DNA of 64,000 bases from Trichobilharzia szidati (Eukaryota > Platyhelminthes > Trematoda > Strigeidida > Schistosomatidae). Location: contig OX235271.1 of NCBI GenBank assembly GCA_944472155.2, forward strand, positions 92,269,256 through 92,333,255, written 5' to 3'. The position numbers and the translations under genes were made by a program. Below the pieces are notes generated by a model, which did not search any database, was not told the origin of the DNA, and saw only the letters and a program-made list of their open reading frames with translations. Shown here piece by piece: positions 24,606 to 35,487 of this stretch; positions within the stretch are counted from its first letter, which is position 1; every line of letters begins with the position of its first letter.

Positions 24606-25199
24606 ATTATTTTCTTTAATTCCTAGAGGAACATAGGGCTTCAGCCGCGCGTCTCAATTGCGTCCGGTTCTCTGCTAGAGTTTTCACCTGGCTCCAAGTC
24701 TGCCCACACGTTTTCATCTCCTCTTCACATAACCTCCTCCAAGTCACCCTTGCACTGATGACCAACTCGCCGCTTCCCTTTCGGGTTCCACTCGAGCAAT
24801 GGCTTGTCTAGTGATGTCACTTGATGGTTTCCTCAGAGTATGGCCAGCCAATCCATCTCCATTTCTTCCTGCCTATTTGTTTCACAATCGGTTCCTGGTT
24901 GGTTTGCTCGTTGCCAGAGATCTCTGTTGCTGATCTTTTCTGGCCGGCCATCTGATCTTGAGTAATGAGTGAAGACAGCTGTTAATGAAGGTCTGTAGTT
25001 TGTTTGAGATGCTCTTTATGACGCGCAGTGCAAGTCTCTGATCCGTATAGTAGCAATGACCGACTTCACATTGGAGTTGAAAATCTGGATCTTATTTTTG
25101 ATGTTGAGTGCTGTTGACCTCCACACAGATTTGAGAGTAGTGAAAGCTTGTCTTGCTTTTCCGATCCTTGCTTTGATATCCTCATCATTTCCGCCTGTA
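24606..25199 (-). mobile_element. RTE-clade retrotransposon, 5'-truncated copy
   Basis: Very similar to the copies at 645, 50621 and 53187. The 3' end has an ATT-rich tail (complement of AAT repeats) and the aggaacatagggcttcagcc block. Coding sequence of the C-terminal and thumb regions follows on the complement, up to the TGG(T)DEDI block, where it breaks off at about 25199. A small in-frame duplication (tggccggccat) and frameshifts are present. No clear target duplication was found. Confidence 0.8.
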
Positions 25200-26325
25200 A
25201 TAATGTTTAGTTTAAATGCAATACAATTTTCTTTACTGCATGACAGGTGTAACTATGCTTTTATCTGCCTAATAAATTTTATTACTACCAAGTTACGCAT
25301 TCTGGTAATCGTATAAAAGGTATGCTGTGTATTTTTCTAACCACGGGGTAAATCATTTGTTAGTTCTTAGGTGAAACATTTTTACGACAGATACTGACTG
25401 AGCTAACTGTCCCTAAAACGCGTACTAAAACTAGAATTGTTTTGTCAGCTAGTACTTGTATGTTTTTCCTCTAATGACAAAATGAAATTATCTTGTAAAC
25501 ACATCATGGTACATTAGGTAAATTAATTCTATTCTGAATAAAATAATAAAAAAGTTGGGTGACTGTATACGTAGTTGGCTTTTCAAAATATTTAACAATA
25601 ACACGGGAATAAAAATTAATAACCATTTTTATCAGTGAAACAAATCCAAAAAATGGGAGTTTTTTTATGAAGTTAACCTGAAAATGTTATCAAACTTTAA
25701 TTTTCTATCCCAATCACCTGCCGTTTCTAAACTTTCGAAATTCTATCTTTTTTATGCATTTAGTGTTTCGTAAAATATGATTATATTTTGGTTTATTCAG
25801 ACAGTTAAAGGAGATTTGCAGGAAACCCTGGATCGAGGTTTCTGAAGGAACATCAGTTCCTTCGAGATTTTGGAAATAGTTTGTTGATGGGTGTCAAAAA
25901 GACGGAAATCCAGGCCAAGAGTTGCCTACCAACTATCGAATATCGAATCAGAGTGCACCGTAGCGGTGATTCACCTGTTGTGGTGATCACATCTTAAACA
26001 TGACTAAGAAAATTTAGTTATCACCAAAACCAAGGATTAGACGCCTCGTGTGCTGGTTCTGATTTTGGTTAGTTCAGAATGATGCTTCGTGTATCTTTGT
26101 TAATATGGCTGTCTTAAGTACCTGAATTTTCGCATTGCATTGAAGGTTAAATGAAGCTGAAAAATCGAAATATTGCGAGGAAATTTGAGTAATTGGTGTG
26201 GAATTCCCTTAAAAGTTGGAAGTACTTTGTTAATACTACACTGAAAACAATTGGCATCTTTAAATTGCGCCGCTAGCACTTAATATACTAGTCTAATTAT
26301 CAAATATAAATTATGGAGATTCTTT
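25200..26325. other. Intron, nothing recognised
   Basis: AT-rich. The section at about 25800-26010 is less AT-rich and might be an unclassified repeat. The last part before 26326 aligns loosely with the 3' end of the Penelope element interrupted by the RTE insertion. Confidence 0.35.
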
Positions 26326-26486
26326 TGGTCTCATATATTATTATTATTATTGTTCCCTTGGGTTCCTAGTGGAACATAGGGCTTCAACTGCACGCCTCCA
26401 CTTGCTTCTGTCTTGTGCTGTACTTTTCACTTGCATCCATGTTAATCCATACTGTTTCAGTTCCTCATCACACGATCTCCTCCATG

Positions 26487-27419
26487 TCACCCTTGGACGT
26501 CCCACTCGCCGCCTTCCCTTTCGGGTTCCACTCGAGCTTTGGCCTGACGCGCGATGTCACCCAACGGCCTCCTCAGCGAGTGTCCAATCCATCTCCACTT
26601 TCTCCTGCATATTTGTTGGGCGATTGGTTCTTGTTTTGTTTGTTCCCATAGCTTCTTGTTTGTGATTCTTTCCGGCCATCTGATCTTCAGTATAGAACGA
26701 AGACAGTTGTTGATAAAGGTCTGCAACAGGCTGTTGGAAATATTCTTTGTGACCCGCCAAGTTTCTGATCCGTATAGAAGAACTGACTTGACGTTTGTAT
26801 TGAAAATCCGAATTTTGTTGTTGATGCTGAGTTGAGTGACGAAGATTTCCAGATTGGTTTCAGGTTGATGAATGTGTTTCTCACCTTCCCGATTCTCGAT
26901 TTGACATCTTCGTCCGTTCCTCCTGTAGTTGAGACAATGCTCCCTAGATAAGTGAATGAAGTAATCTCTTTCAAATCCCTCCCGTTGATGGTGATTGGCG
27001 CTGGATGTTGCTGCTGTTGTTGTTGTTGTTGGTTGGTTATTTTCATAACCTCCGTCTTGTCTATGTTCACCTGGAGTCCTGTCTTCACCGGCTGCTTCTT
27101 CGACCAGTTTGTCGGTTTTCGCTTGTAAGTCTTCGATTTTGTGTGACATCAAACATAAATCATCTGCGAAATCCAGGTCTTCTAGGTTCTTCATGTCGGT
27201 CCAGGATATCCCTGTCTTCTCGTTTCCCACTGTCTGACGCATAATCCAGTCCACCACAATTAGGAATATCATTGGTGATAATAAGCACCCTTGTCTGACT
27301 CCTGTGTTTACTCCAAACGCCTCGCTGAGATTTCCGTTGTGGATCACTTGACATGTGCCGTTGTCGTACAGCTGTTGAATAAGGTTGATGAATATTTGGG
27401 GTACGCCGTAGTACTTGAG
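26487..27419 (-). pseudogene. RTE reverse transcriptase, palm/thumb and C-terminal region
   Basis: Begins right after the TGA stop with KLLKYYGVP, then motif B GVRQGCLLSPMIF and motif C DLDFADDLCLMSHK. A frameshift near 27090 moves the true frame to 26840-27088 (KTGLQVNIDKTEVMKI, FTYLGSIVSTTGGTDED). A second shift near 26840 restores the first frame for NNKIRIFNTNVKSVLLYGSE and the WRWIGHSLRRP terminal block. A glutamine/threonine repeat from a CAA-type microsatellite lies between. Confidence 0.85.
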
Positions 27420-27425
27420 TAGTTT

Positions 27426-28613
27426 TCAAATTACTTCGCGGTCAACGCTGTCGAAGGCCTTCTCAAAGTCTATGAAGTTGAGGTAGAGGTTTGATTGCCA
27501 TTCCATGCTTTGTTCTGTGATGATGATGCGTAGAGTTGCAATTCGGTCAGAACATGATTTGCCTTTCCTGAATCCAGCTTGTTCTGGTCGGAGTTCTGTA
27601 TCCAGTGCGTCCTTTATTCTCTCCAGGATGATGCGACTCAGGATTTTACTTGGCGTCGACAGGAGCATGATTCCTCGCCAGTTCTTGCAGAGTCCTAGGT
27701 CGCCCTTCTTTGGTAGTTTCACTAGGTAACCTTTCCTCCAGTCAGTAGGCACCTTTCCCTCCTTCCAGACTTTTTGCAATAATGGAGTCAGCATATCTGC
27801 TGTCGTTTCTGGGTCCGCTTTCAGTGCTTCAGGAGGTATTCCATCTGGTCCAGCTGCTTTTCCAGCTTTCAGAAGCTTGATTGCATTCATGACTTCAGTT
27901 TTCGTTGGAGGATTGGTGTCAACTTGCAGTTGTGTACGTGCTGTTGTTGGTATTTCTGGACGGGTTGTAGGTGGTGGTCGGTTCAAGAATTCTTTGAAGT
28001 GGTCCGCCCATTGTTTAATCTGTCTTTCTTCTTTGGTAATTGGGTTCCCTTGGCTGTCTTTTATAGGTTTCACTTGTGTTGATCTCTTCCCGGATAGAGA
28101 CTTGGTTATCTGATATAGTGTCCTCAGGTCCCTTTTGCCTGCTGCCTTCTCAGCTTCAGTAGCCAGGTTGTCGTAGAATTGTCTTCTGTACTTCCTGGCA
28201 CTCTTCTTCACTTCTTTGTCCAGTGCTGTGTAAGTTGAGCTCAGCGTCTCTTTCTCTTGTTCATCTTTGCATTGAATAATTTTCTCTTTCACCATTCTCC
28301 CCTCCTCTATTAGCTTCCAAGTGTCCGTTGAGAGCCATTCCTTGTCTTGTTTCTTCTTTCTTCCTAAAACCGTTGAACACTTTTCGTTGAAAATTTCCTT
28401 CAGAGAGTTCCAATGGTCTTCCACAGATGATTCCTCAGTGGTGCCACGTAGTGTTTCCTGCTTTGCTCTAACAGTTGCAGTGAAAATGTCCTGTGTGATT
28501 GTGTCCTTCAGTTTTTGCGTGTTGAACTTGCATTGTGGCCTATCCCCAGGTATCCTCGAGGCTTTTAGCTTCACCTTGAAAGTCCCTTGTACTAGATAGT
28601 GGTCTGAACCCAC
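27426..28613 (-). pseudogene. RTE reverse transcriptase, N-terminal and finger/palm region
   Basis: Continues the endonuclease frame from MGSDHYLVQG (the last endonuclease motif). It then runs through a lysine-rich linker and RT motifs: LKAGKAAGPDGIPPEALK, the NWRGIMLLSTPSKILSRI block, RPEQAGFRKGKSC, and palm motif A LNFIDFEKAFDSVDREV. It stops at a TGA where the intact copy at 53328-55604 has a TGG tryptophan codon after REVI. The frame is otherwise preserved. Confidence 0.85.
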
Positions 28614-28628
28614 ATCTGCTCCTCTCCT

Positions 28629-29516
28629 CTATCTTGTGTCCAGTAGGCTCCGTCTCCACTTCCTTGAGATTGAAATGAAGTCTATCTGGTTTTTGGTGTG
28701 TCCATCTGGTGAAATCCATGTTGCCTTGTGTATATCCCTGTGTTTGAACACACTCCCACCAATCACCAAATCATTGAAGGCGCAGAAGTCTGAGAAGAGT
28801 TCACCATTTTCATTCATTTCACCGAGGGCCTCGCGACCCATGGTGAGTTCTCTTCCTGTATTGTCTCCTCCCAGCTTCGCATTCATATCGCCCATCAGGA
28901 TTTTGATATCGCCATTTGGGACGTTGTCCATTACTGTTTGTAGTTGACTGTAGAAATCCTCCTTCTTCTCATGTTCTGAGACGTTTGTAGGCGCGTAGCA
29001 TTGAATGATTGTAACCTTTTTTCCTTTTGAGTTGAACCTGGCTGTCATTATCCTGGAGGAGATTGGTTCCCACTGCATGAGAGCTTTGGCTGCTGTTGGT
29101 GACATCATGATGGCTACTCCCTCGGTGTGCTCGTGATTGTCCTCTGGGTGACCGGAGTAGATTATTGTCTCTCCAGTTGATAGTTGGCTCCTTCCACATC
29201 CGTTCCATCTGCTCTCGCAGATTCCCAACACTTCTATTTTATATCTTCTCATTTCTGCGGCTACCTGAGCAGCCTTTCCAGCTTCGTACATTGTACGAAT
29301 ATTCCACGTCCCCATCCTTATTTTTGCTTTCATCGAAAGGAGGCACATCGGCTGACTGGCTTCCCGAAGGCTTTCACCAGCCTGCGTCATTTCACTTCCC
29401 CGATTCCAGCGAAAAATAAGGTTATTGTTTATATTTTTAGTATTTTTAATATATTTGTGCGTTGAAGTTTTTGTAGCAATTTGGTTAAGTTTTGGAGGTG
29501 GAGTTGCTAGCACCAC
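28629..29516 (-). pseudogene. RTE endonuclease region
   Basis: A 295-codon open frame whose N-terminal about 65 residues come from the element's 5' end, followed by an AP-endonuclease-like domain. Visible motifs are MGTWNIRTMYEAGK, GICESRWNG, YAPTNVSEHEKKEDFY, ILMGDMNAKLGG, ATWISPDGHTKNQIDFI. Endonuclease of this type nicks target DNA to prime reverse transcription. The frame ends at an in-frame TAG after LLDTR, just before the GSDH motif, which continues in the same frame in the next segment. The break is therefore a stop mutation and not a gene boundary. Confidence 0.85.
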
Positions 29517-29602
29517 GCCCCAACCCTCCCTCTTTATCCGGGCTTGGGACAGGCTAGAAAACTAGCGAGCTAGTAATCTAGGCGAGGTTATGGTCTCATA
29601 TA

Positions 29603-30590
29603 CTTTGTCAATATATTACTTTTTAATACTCTCACCCTTTCTCAGCCTATTGTGTGATTAAATGCTGGTGAATGCAATGCGATGGCTGAGTTCTTTTCTA
29701 GGTTATTTAACTTAGCAGTGTGAATCATTCTGCGTCTAACTAAACTTTTAGGTTCCAATAATCTAGTTGATCCCGACCTACTCGTCTGACATATGTAGAT
29801 GATTATATTATTTTTCTTAATTGGATCTGTTGTGCCCTTGAACCTATTAAGTCTATCTCTGACAGTCTTGGTTGGTTTAAATGCCAACCTAATTCCAGCC
29901 TCAATGAGAATCCTGCGTAACGCCTCTCTCGTTCCTTATTTATACGGCAGTACTACAGAGGCTTTGAATTCTATATCAGTTTTGCTATTTTCATTACTAA
30001 TCCAATTTTTTCTATGGTTCTTCATACATTTCTGAATAAATTCTGGTGAGTAGTTAGTCATGAGTAATATTTCCCTCATTAGTTCGATTTCACTAGTTAA
30101 GTTTTCTGATTTACTAGTAAGACACCTGGCTCCATTATGTGGACATTTTACTAAACCTATCTTTACCGATTGTGGATGGGATGAATTAAAGTCTACGTAC
30201 TTATTAGGGTGTGTTGTTTTCTTATGAATTGCAGGATCTAGTCCTTCAACTTGTTTTCGTTTTTATTCTACAGTCTAGCGTGGCCAACGCACCATGTTCA
30301 TTTTTTAGCTTAGAAGTGAACTGTATTCTGTCTACTAATGCGTATATTTGTGAATAACTCAGGAATATTTTCAGACTTCAACACAGTGAATGTGTCATCC
30401 GTATATCTCCACCATAACCAAGGAGCAGGAATAATCGTTCTAAGAGCCTTTTGTTCTCAACTATCCATAAATATTTCTGCTACTCATGGGGATGCTGATG
30501 ATCCCAATGCCACTGCATTCGTTTTTTTAATACAGTTTATTTTGAGATTTGAATATAGTTGAGTTTAAACTTAACTAAACACCTAATGTT
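29603..30590 (-). mobile_element. Penelope-like element with RT catalytic block and GIY-YIG end
   Basis: The complement reads NAVALGSSASP...AEIFMDS...E and, about 30 residues on, WWRYTDDTFTVLK (about 30385-30410). Together these are the Penelope-type RT motif B/C pair with a YxDD catalytic core. Further downstream is YICQTSRSGSTRLLEPKS (about 29750-29800), the remnant of the GIY-YIG YIGQTSR motif. Stops interrupt the frame. The 3' end was split by the full-length RTE insertion at 26338-29590. At 30710-30790 a hairpin repeat of the same family follows in the opposite orientation. Confidence 0.75.
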
Positions 30591-30709
30591 ATCGGAATGA
30601 CGCAACACCTATACCGAAGATATCGAAAATGGCAACAAACAACAAAGGGAAGTTGGAGAGATAGAAAGAGAGAAAATATATATAAGACAAATTGTGAAAC
30701 CATGTGACA

Positions 30710-30790
30710 AAAATCAGCATGATTTTGAGCAATAAATTATGCTCGAAATGTCATCCAGTTGTTGATGCTGCATCACTGTGTGACATTTGA
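30710..30790 (+). repeat. Penelope-associated hairpin repeat
   Basis: A stem gagca/tgctc around an 8-nt loop (30727-30744) is followed by GAAATGTC. Flanking cagcat (30715-30720) and atgctg (30765-30770) can pair as an outer stem. This is the most complete copy of the repeat, but where a hammerhead would need CTGANGA the sequence is gattttga. Confidence 0.5.
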
Positions 30791-30799
30791 AATAAACTT

Positions 30800-31339
30800 A
30801 TCTAAATTATATACATGTGGATTTTTGTAAAGCTTTATGCAATATTCAGAAGTATTTACAAAGCTGGCGACGGCTTTTATAATAAACAAAGAAATCACTG
30901 ACTTTCAAACTGATTTTTCATCAAATTACAATGATCATGTTCAACAAAAATGTCCTTAAAGATAAATAAAGCAGTTCATGGATTTATTCTGTTGAACGTA
31001 GTGCGTGGATTAGAATAAATTGACAAGATGCAGTTAACGATTGTGACTACATCTTGACGAGTAGTTGCGTATGTTACTGCCATTTTTCAACTGTGAAGGT
31101 ATAAACACTGGATATTTCGAAAAAGAGATACATTTAACTCATGATGATAAACACCCACTTCTATTGGTTTAACCTTCTAACAAATGAAGCATGTTTCCAC
31201 GGATTCACTATGATTCACTGTTACATAAAGCGTGTTCATCATAAATAAGCTAAATTTAAACATAACGTTCCAAAAATACAGCATCTACTGTTTTTACCTC
31301 ACTTGTATGATACTGATGCCATTAATTTATTCTACAACA
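30800..31339. other. Intron, nothing recognised
   Basis: AT-rich, no recognised coding or repeat sequence. Confidence 0.4.
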
Positions 31340-32195
31340 ATGATGAAATGATTTTCTTTAAACTTGGACCCACACATCTGGACTACACCGACTCCTAGCC
31401 TAAAAATAGGGAGTGAAATAGTAGAGTGTGTCGATAGCTCCACCTATTTGGGAAGTTATATTGGTCCAAATAAAATGATTGTTGACAAAATTTCAGATCG
31501 AGTGCAAAAGACTGGTCTAGTATTTTATAACTTATGTCATCCTTGGCTTAGACGTGATATCCGGTTGTAGTTCAACGGATATGTGCACTACACAGCAGTT
31601 TGCTCTATCCTTCATTATGTCCATCGAAAGTCTAATTGTCTTTGACCGTAGAAATTGACGTTCTGTCTCTCATGTTATACTGAGGGTAGCTGTAGAGTGC
31701 TAGGTAAGGGAATTCAATAGACGAGGTTGTGAAACCGTATCTACTGGGGTATCTGAAACACATATTACTCTTGCTAAGCTATCACCTTCGTCGTCGGGTA
31801 ATGTTAACTGATTTAGGATTAGTTTGGAAAAGACAGTCAGGAGGTCAAATCAAAACCCGGAATCAATCCATAAAATCATTGAAAGTTGGTTATAGCCACG
31901 TAGGGAGGTGTAGGCTGTCTGGTTGGGGTCAACAGTATTCTAAGAACCAATGGCTTCAGACTATCGGTGATATGGCTCAAAGTCGCTCTCAATAACTTAG
32001 ATGCGCTCACTATTTATAAACTTACATATTCCCTCAGATCTCACCTTTCTTCATATGACTGTTCTTTCGTACATTTCTACTCGTTATAGTTGTTTTGATT
32101 TACTTTTTTCTCTTTTTGCGCGCCATATGAAGTATGACAACCTAGACATACTCACTTCTGTGAAGTGTTCTGTGTAGAAACTCAGTCAGTCAAAC
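31340..32195 (+). mobile_element. Second non-LTR family, 3' relic
   Basis: Readable pieces are LKIGSEIVECVDSSTYLGSYI (31391-31453, RT thumb region), LCHPWLRRDIRL, and VGRCRLSGWGQQYSKNQW with LQTIGDMAQSRSQ (to 31995). These match the C-terminal region of the element at 35461-37775 at protein level, but with many stops and frameshifts. The relic retains the thumb segment that the younger copy lacks. It ends with the family's short 3' sequence (gtatgacaacctagacat). Confidence 0.7.
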
Positions 32196-32750
32196 CAGCA
32201 GGTGTGTTCTACATATGCTAGTCAACAAAATCATTACTTAAACCTATGAGTTGTACGCCTCCATTGACATCACAGAATGAAGCTTTAAAGTTAGTCAAAC
32301 CAGACAAAGAAAAACTAATCAAAATTCCTAGTGAAAGTAGACTAAAAGGATGAGTGAAATTGTAAAATATAAATTCAATTTCAAATTAAAACTGAAAAGC
32401 ATCACGTGGCAAAATCGAAATTTCACTGTAAACAAAAAATACTGCTCGTACAAATTCGTTTGAAAAGTGAAATAAAATTGTCAATTTCTTCCTTTTTTCC
32501 CGGCCTAAAACACTTTTTGTTTGTCACTCTACATTTTTTTCGCAAGCGTGTTTTATTACTCTATTTTGTCCTCTTTTAGCGCCTTTTGTTTTTCCTACAA
32601 TGAAGTACGCCTTGCTAAAATGTAAAATACGCCCATAATGATTTATCTTTTGATTGATGTTCCTAGCCTAGGTGAATATATCTGTTAGCCAGCTATAGCG
32701 TTTTGACATTCGTTTAGATCTACTACTGTTTTGTGAGTCCCCATGATTCT
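32196..32750. other. Intron, nothing recognised
   Basis: Non-coding sequence just outside the detectable left end of the inverted duplication. The duplication may continue here, but the partner sequence would lie beyond the window end. Confidence 0.4.
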
Positions 32751-33000
32751 GCTTTAAAATAAGCCGATGTTTATAGATTCACTCATTCACTACACCGAAT
32801 AATTTGATCAATAGAAAGAAAGATCACTTTTTTTCGGGTGATGATGGCACAAGTTCATAGGAAGGAACTCTAGAATAGCTCGCAGAAAAATACTCATTTT
32901 ATTCTCTTATATTCAAAATGTACAAAAGGTAATTAATTTCTTTGCAATTATAAGATATGGTCTTTATTGGAGTTTGATGAGGTGTTGAAACATTTATAAT

Positions 33001-33392
33001 TATTCCCTTGGATTCCGCATGGGACACAGGGCTTCAACACCACATTTCCATATCGTCCACTTTTCTGAAATCCTTGTCAACTGGCTCCACAGCTGTTCAT
33101 AAGTTTTCATTTTCTTCCCACGTCATTCTCAGTCACTCGATTCATCATTTCCCCTTCGGGTTCCACTCGAGGATGATGTCAGTCAATGGTCTCCTCAGGA
33201 TGTGCCTAATTCACCTCCGTTTCCCTTCACATATTTGTTGGGCGATGGGTTCTTGGTTAGTTCGTAGCCTGCCAGAGTTCCTTGCTACAAATCCTTTCTG
33301 GCTGGCCATCTGATCTTTAGTATGGACCAAAATCAGCGGTTGATGGAAACCTGCCAATGGTAACTTGTGCGCCAAGTCTATGAACAAGGATA
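33001..33392 (-). mobile_element. RTE-related 3'-end fragment (left arm)
   Basis: A different RTE subfamily: on the + strand, ccgcatgggacacagggcttc, then the C-terminal coding complement (ggtctcctcaggatgtgcc, gcgatgggttcttggttag). Decayed. The equivalent in the right arm is 63365-63756, so insertion predates the duplication. Confidence 0.7.
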
Positions 33393-33454
33393 TAAGGGAA
33401 AATGCAATAAAAAAGCATCATGCAGCAAGGTTACACCAAGCAAGTTGTGACGTT

Positions 33455-33527
33455 GTGTGAATACATTGGTACAGTTATGAATAATAGATTGTGCTTTAGA
33501 CGTTATTCAGTTATTCACACTGTATCA
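33455..33527 (+). repeat. Penelope-associated hairpin repeat (left arm)
   Basis: Contains ggtacag, a hairpin (ataatagattgtgct) and the outer pairing partner ctgtatc. The GAAA has decayed to TAGA here. The right-arm copy lies at 63212-63280. Confidence 0.45.
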
Positions 33528-35026
33528 AAGTGTTTGATTCCAGATAAATTCCGGTATTAAGATTTATTCATATTTTATTAGACGATGAGTTATTTTGTTT
33601 ATATGATTTCTTAATTTTAATAGGAATTCTTCAATAGATTGAATTCCTTATTTAAAATTAAAAAAATTATACATACACGTGTGGGTTTTTCTAATTTGTC
33701 AGCGTGTGAATTTTTTATGTATACTACTACTGTGATGTGCATTACTGACTAGATTTATCAGTAGTATATAAGAAGACGTTCATTGCCACCAATATATCAA
33801 ATAGCTGAGAGATAGATTGGACGTCAATGAGAGGAAATGAACTAGTACCGCGGCAAACATGGAAGACACAAAAAGAAGATAAATAAACACGGTACGAAGG
33901 ACAGAAGTAGCACAACACCAGAGATCTGTGCGAATGATGGTTTTAATATAAGTTATAAGTAATTTCTCTATATGTTTATGTCGGATTGCTAATAAATATT
34001 CCGTTACCAAGTCTCTTCTCTTCTCCCGTTACACTCCTACTAAACTTGGTTCACGGTGTTTTAGGAGTCAGAAAGTATTGTTGTATTTTTCAGTCTTTCA
34101 TATATCTCAAAAATTGATGAAAGAAACCTCAGCTCACATTCTAAAACTGTACTGTCATCTGTGGCCAACACATGATGGTGAATTAATTTTAACTACCTCT
34201 ATGTTCTATGCAACAGACAACAGGAAAATGACACATTTGGTGATATTGTACCAGTATCCGGTCTTTAGTAAACACTTGAGACTGGTGGACATCTATTTGT
34301 CATTCTTTTTCTACTTTACAGCTATCTAGTGATTTATCGCATTATCTCTTAACTGAACTCAACTTCAGTAAGACATTATACTTTTATCTGTCTATCTCTA
34401 GCTCTCCTCATCAGGCAGGTATACTATGCTGGTTTCCAGGATGAGATTTTGAAAGCTGACTGTTTTTTTACAGTACCTATTTCTAATTATATTGCTGAGA
34501 TTTTGTCTAAATTCTAAACGTAGGATGTTTAGATTATCTACTTACATCATGTTTGCTGAAAGTACTTTAAGAAACAGCCTGATAGATGAAGATAGTAGAA
34601 GTGTCTAACAAATCATGCGTAGGCATGTCTGCTTATGTACACTGAGGTATTTATAGTTTATTATTATTGTGTTCGACCTCAGTGTTGGTTTAAACTAATT
34701 TGTAATGTCATAAATTAAATTAAATACTGAAAACAGATAAAGCTTTACAAACCATAGGAAAAACATTTTCGAATTTAAATAAAGTTATAATGTAAATGGC
34801 TTCCAGTTATCTAATTTATTCTAGCATTTCAATACAGGATTGATCAGAGCCTAACAAGTTCATGGATGTAACCATTAATAGGACATTCGTTCTGACTATC
34901 GTTTCAGAAGAAGTACATGAACCAACCTTGTCAGCTATGACTTACTGCCCACATTTATTATTAACTTTATTGCACACTGATTGAGTGAGGTTTAACAGAT
35001 AAGTATTTACACTTTTTTCATACTTG
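33528..35026. other. Left-arm single-copy-like stretch
   Basis: No exon or repeat was recognised. It is collinear with 61600-63200 on the other arm except for the 153-bp RTE insertion present only there (empty site ccagagatctgt at 33918-33929). Confidence 0.45.
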
Positions 35027-35425
35027 AAATCAATCAAATCCCTGCAAGCCAACACTTGGAAAGAAATCTGGTGCTCCCTAGTAAACAACTATGCGATGAA
35101 GGTGCCTGGAGTTCTGGCAAGAAGTCGTGATCAGCTGCGTGCGATAGATATTCATTGTGACATTGGCTGGAAGTGGCACTACACATCACTAATTGGCAGA
35201 GGTTAGAATTCATAAACCCTCTGATTCCGTCCCAGTAGATGAATGGTCAGCGAGCTTGCATTATAGCCTGAGAGTCCTCGTTTCCATCTCCACTGAGGTC
35301 ATGTGTGCGAGCTGAAGACAAGTCCCAAACAAGGACAAAACATCTTTTAAGTACGCCATAGATTTCCAGTGGTTCTTCAACCTAAGCCAGTTCGTGATGA
35401 AACTTGAAATCCCTGCAAATTAACA
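35027..35425 (+). mobile_element. tRNA-like short repeat, third SINE-like family (left arm)
   Basis: Flanked by near-identical direct repeats: aaatccctgcaa followed by caacactt near 35035-35057, and aaatccctgcaa followed by taacactt near 35406-35428. Inside, at about 35229-35297, is a tRNA-like segment with an A-box-like gatgaatggtcagcgagc and a weak B-box-like cgtttccatctcc. The right-arm copy (61200-61600) has the better A box, tagctgaatggtcagcg. The unit is about 375 bp and unrelated to the other two short families. SINE status is an inference from the promoter-like boxes and the direct repeats. Confidence 0.5.
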
Positions 35426-35487
35426 CTTACAAGTAGTATGCTCAATTTCCTTACAATGGATTCCCGACCGAAAGCTGCTACCTTGAC

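Larger units (their letters stand above)
26338..29590 (-). mobile_element. Full-length RTE-clade retrotransposon (3.25 kb)
   Basis: The boundaries are fixed by a 12-bp target-site duplication, tggtctcatata, at 26326-26337 and 29591-29602. On the complement the order is: a short 5' leader (29517-29590), AP-like endonuclease, reverse transcriptase, C-terminal region, then the terminal block and an AAT-repeat tail at 26338. The reading frame carries two in-frame stops and two near-compensating frameshifts, so it is inactive. It landed in a Penelope-like element: flanking sequence on both sides aligns with Penelope 3' sequence. Its first about 125 bp and last about 40 bp are the parts shared with the tRNA-headed SINE. 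Confidence 0.9.
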
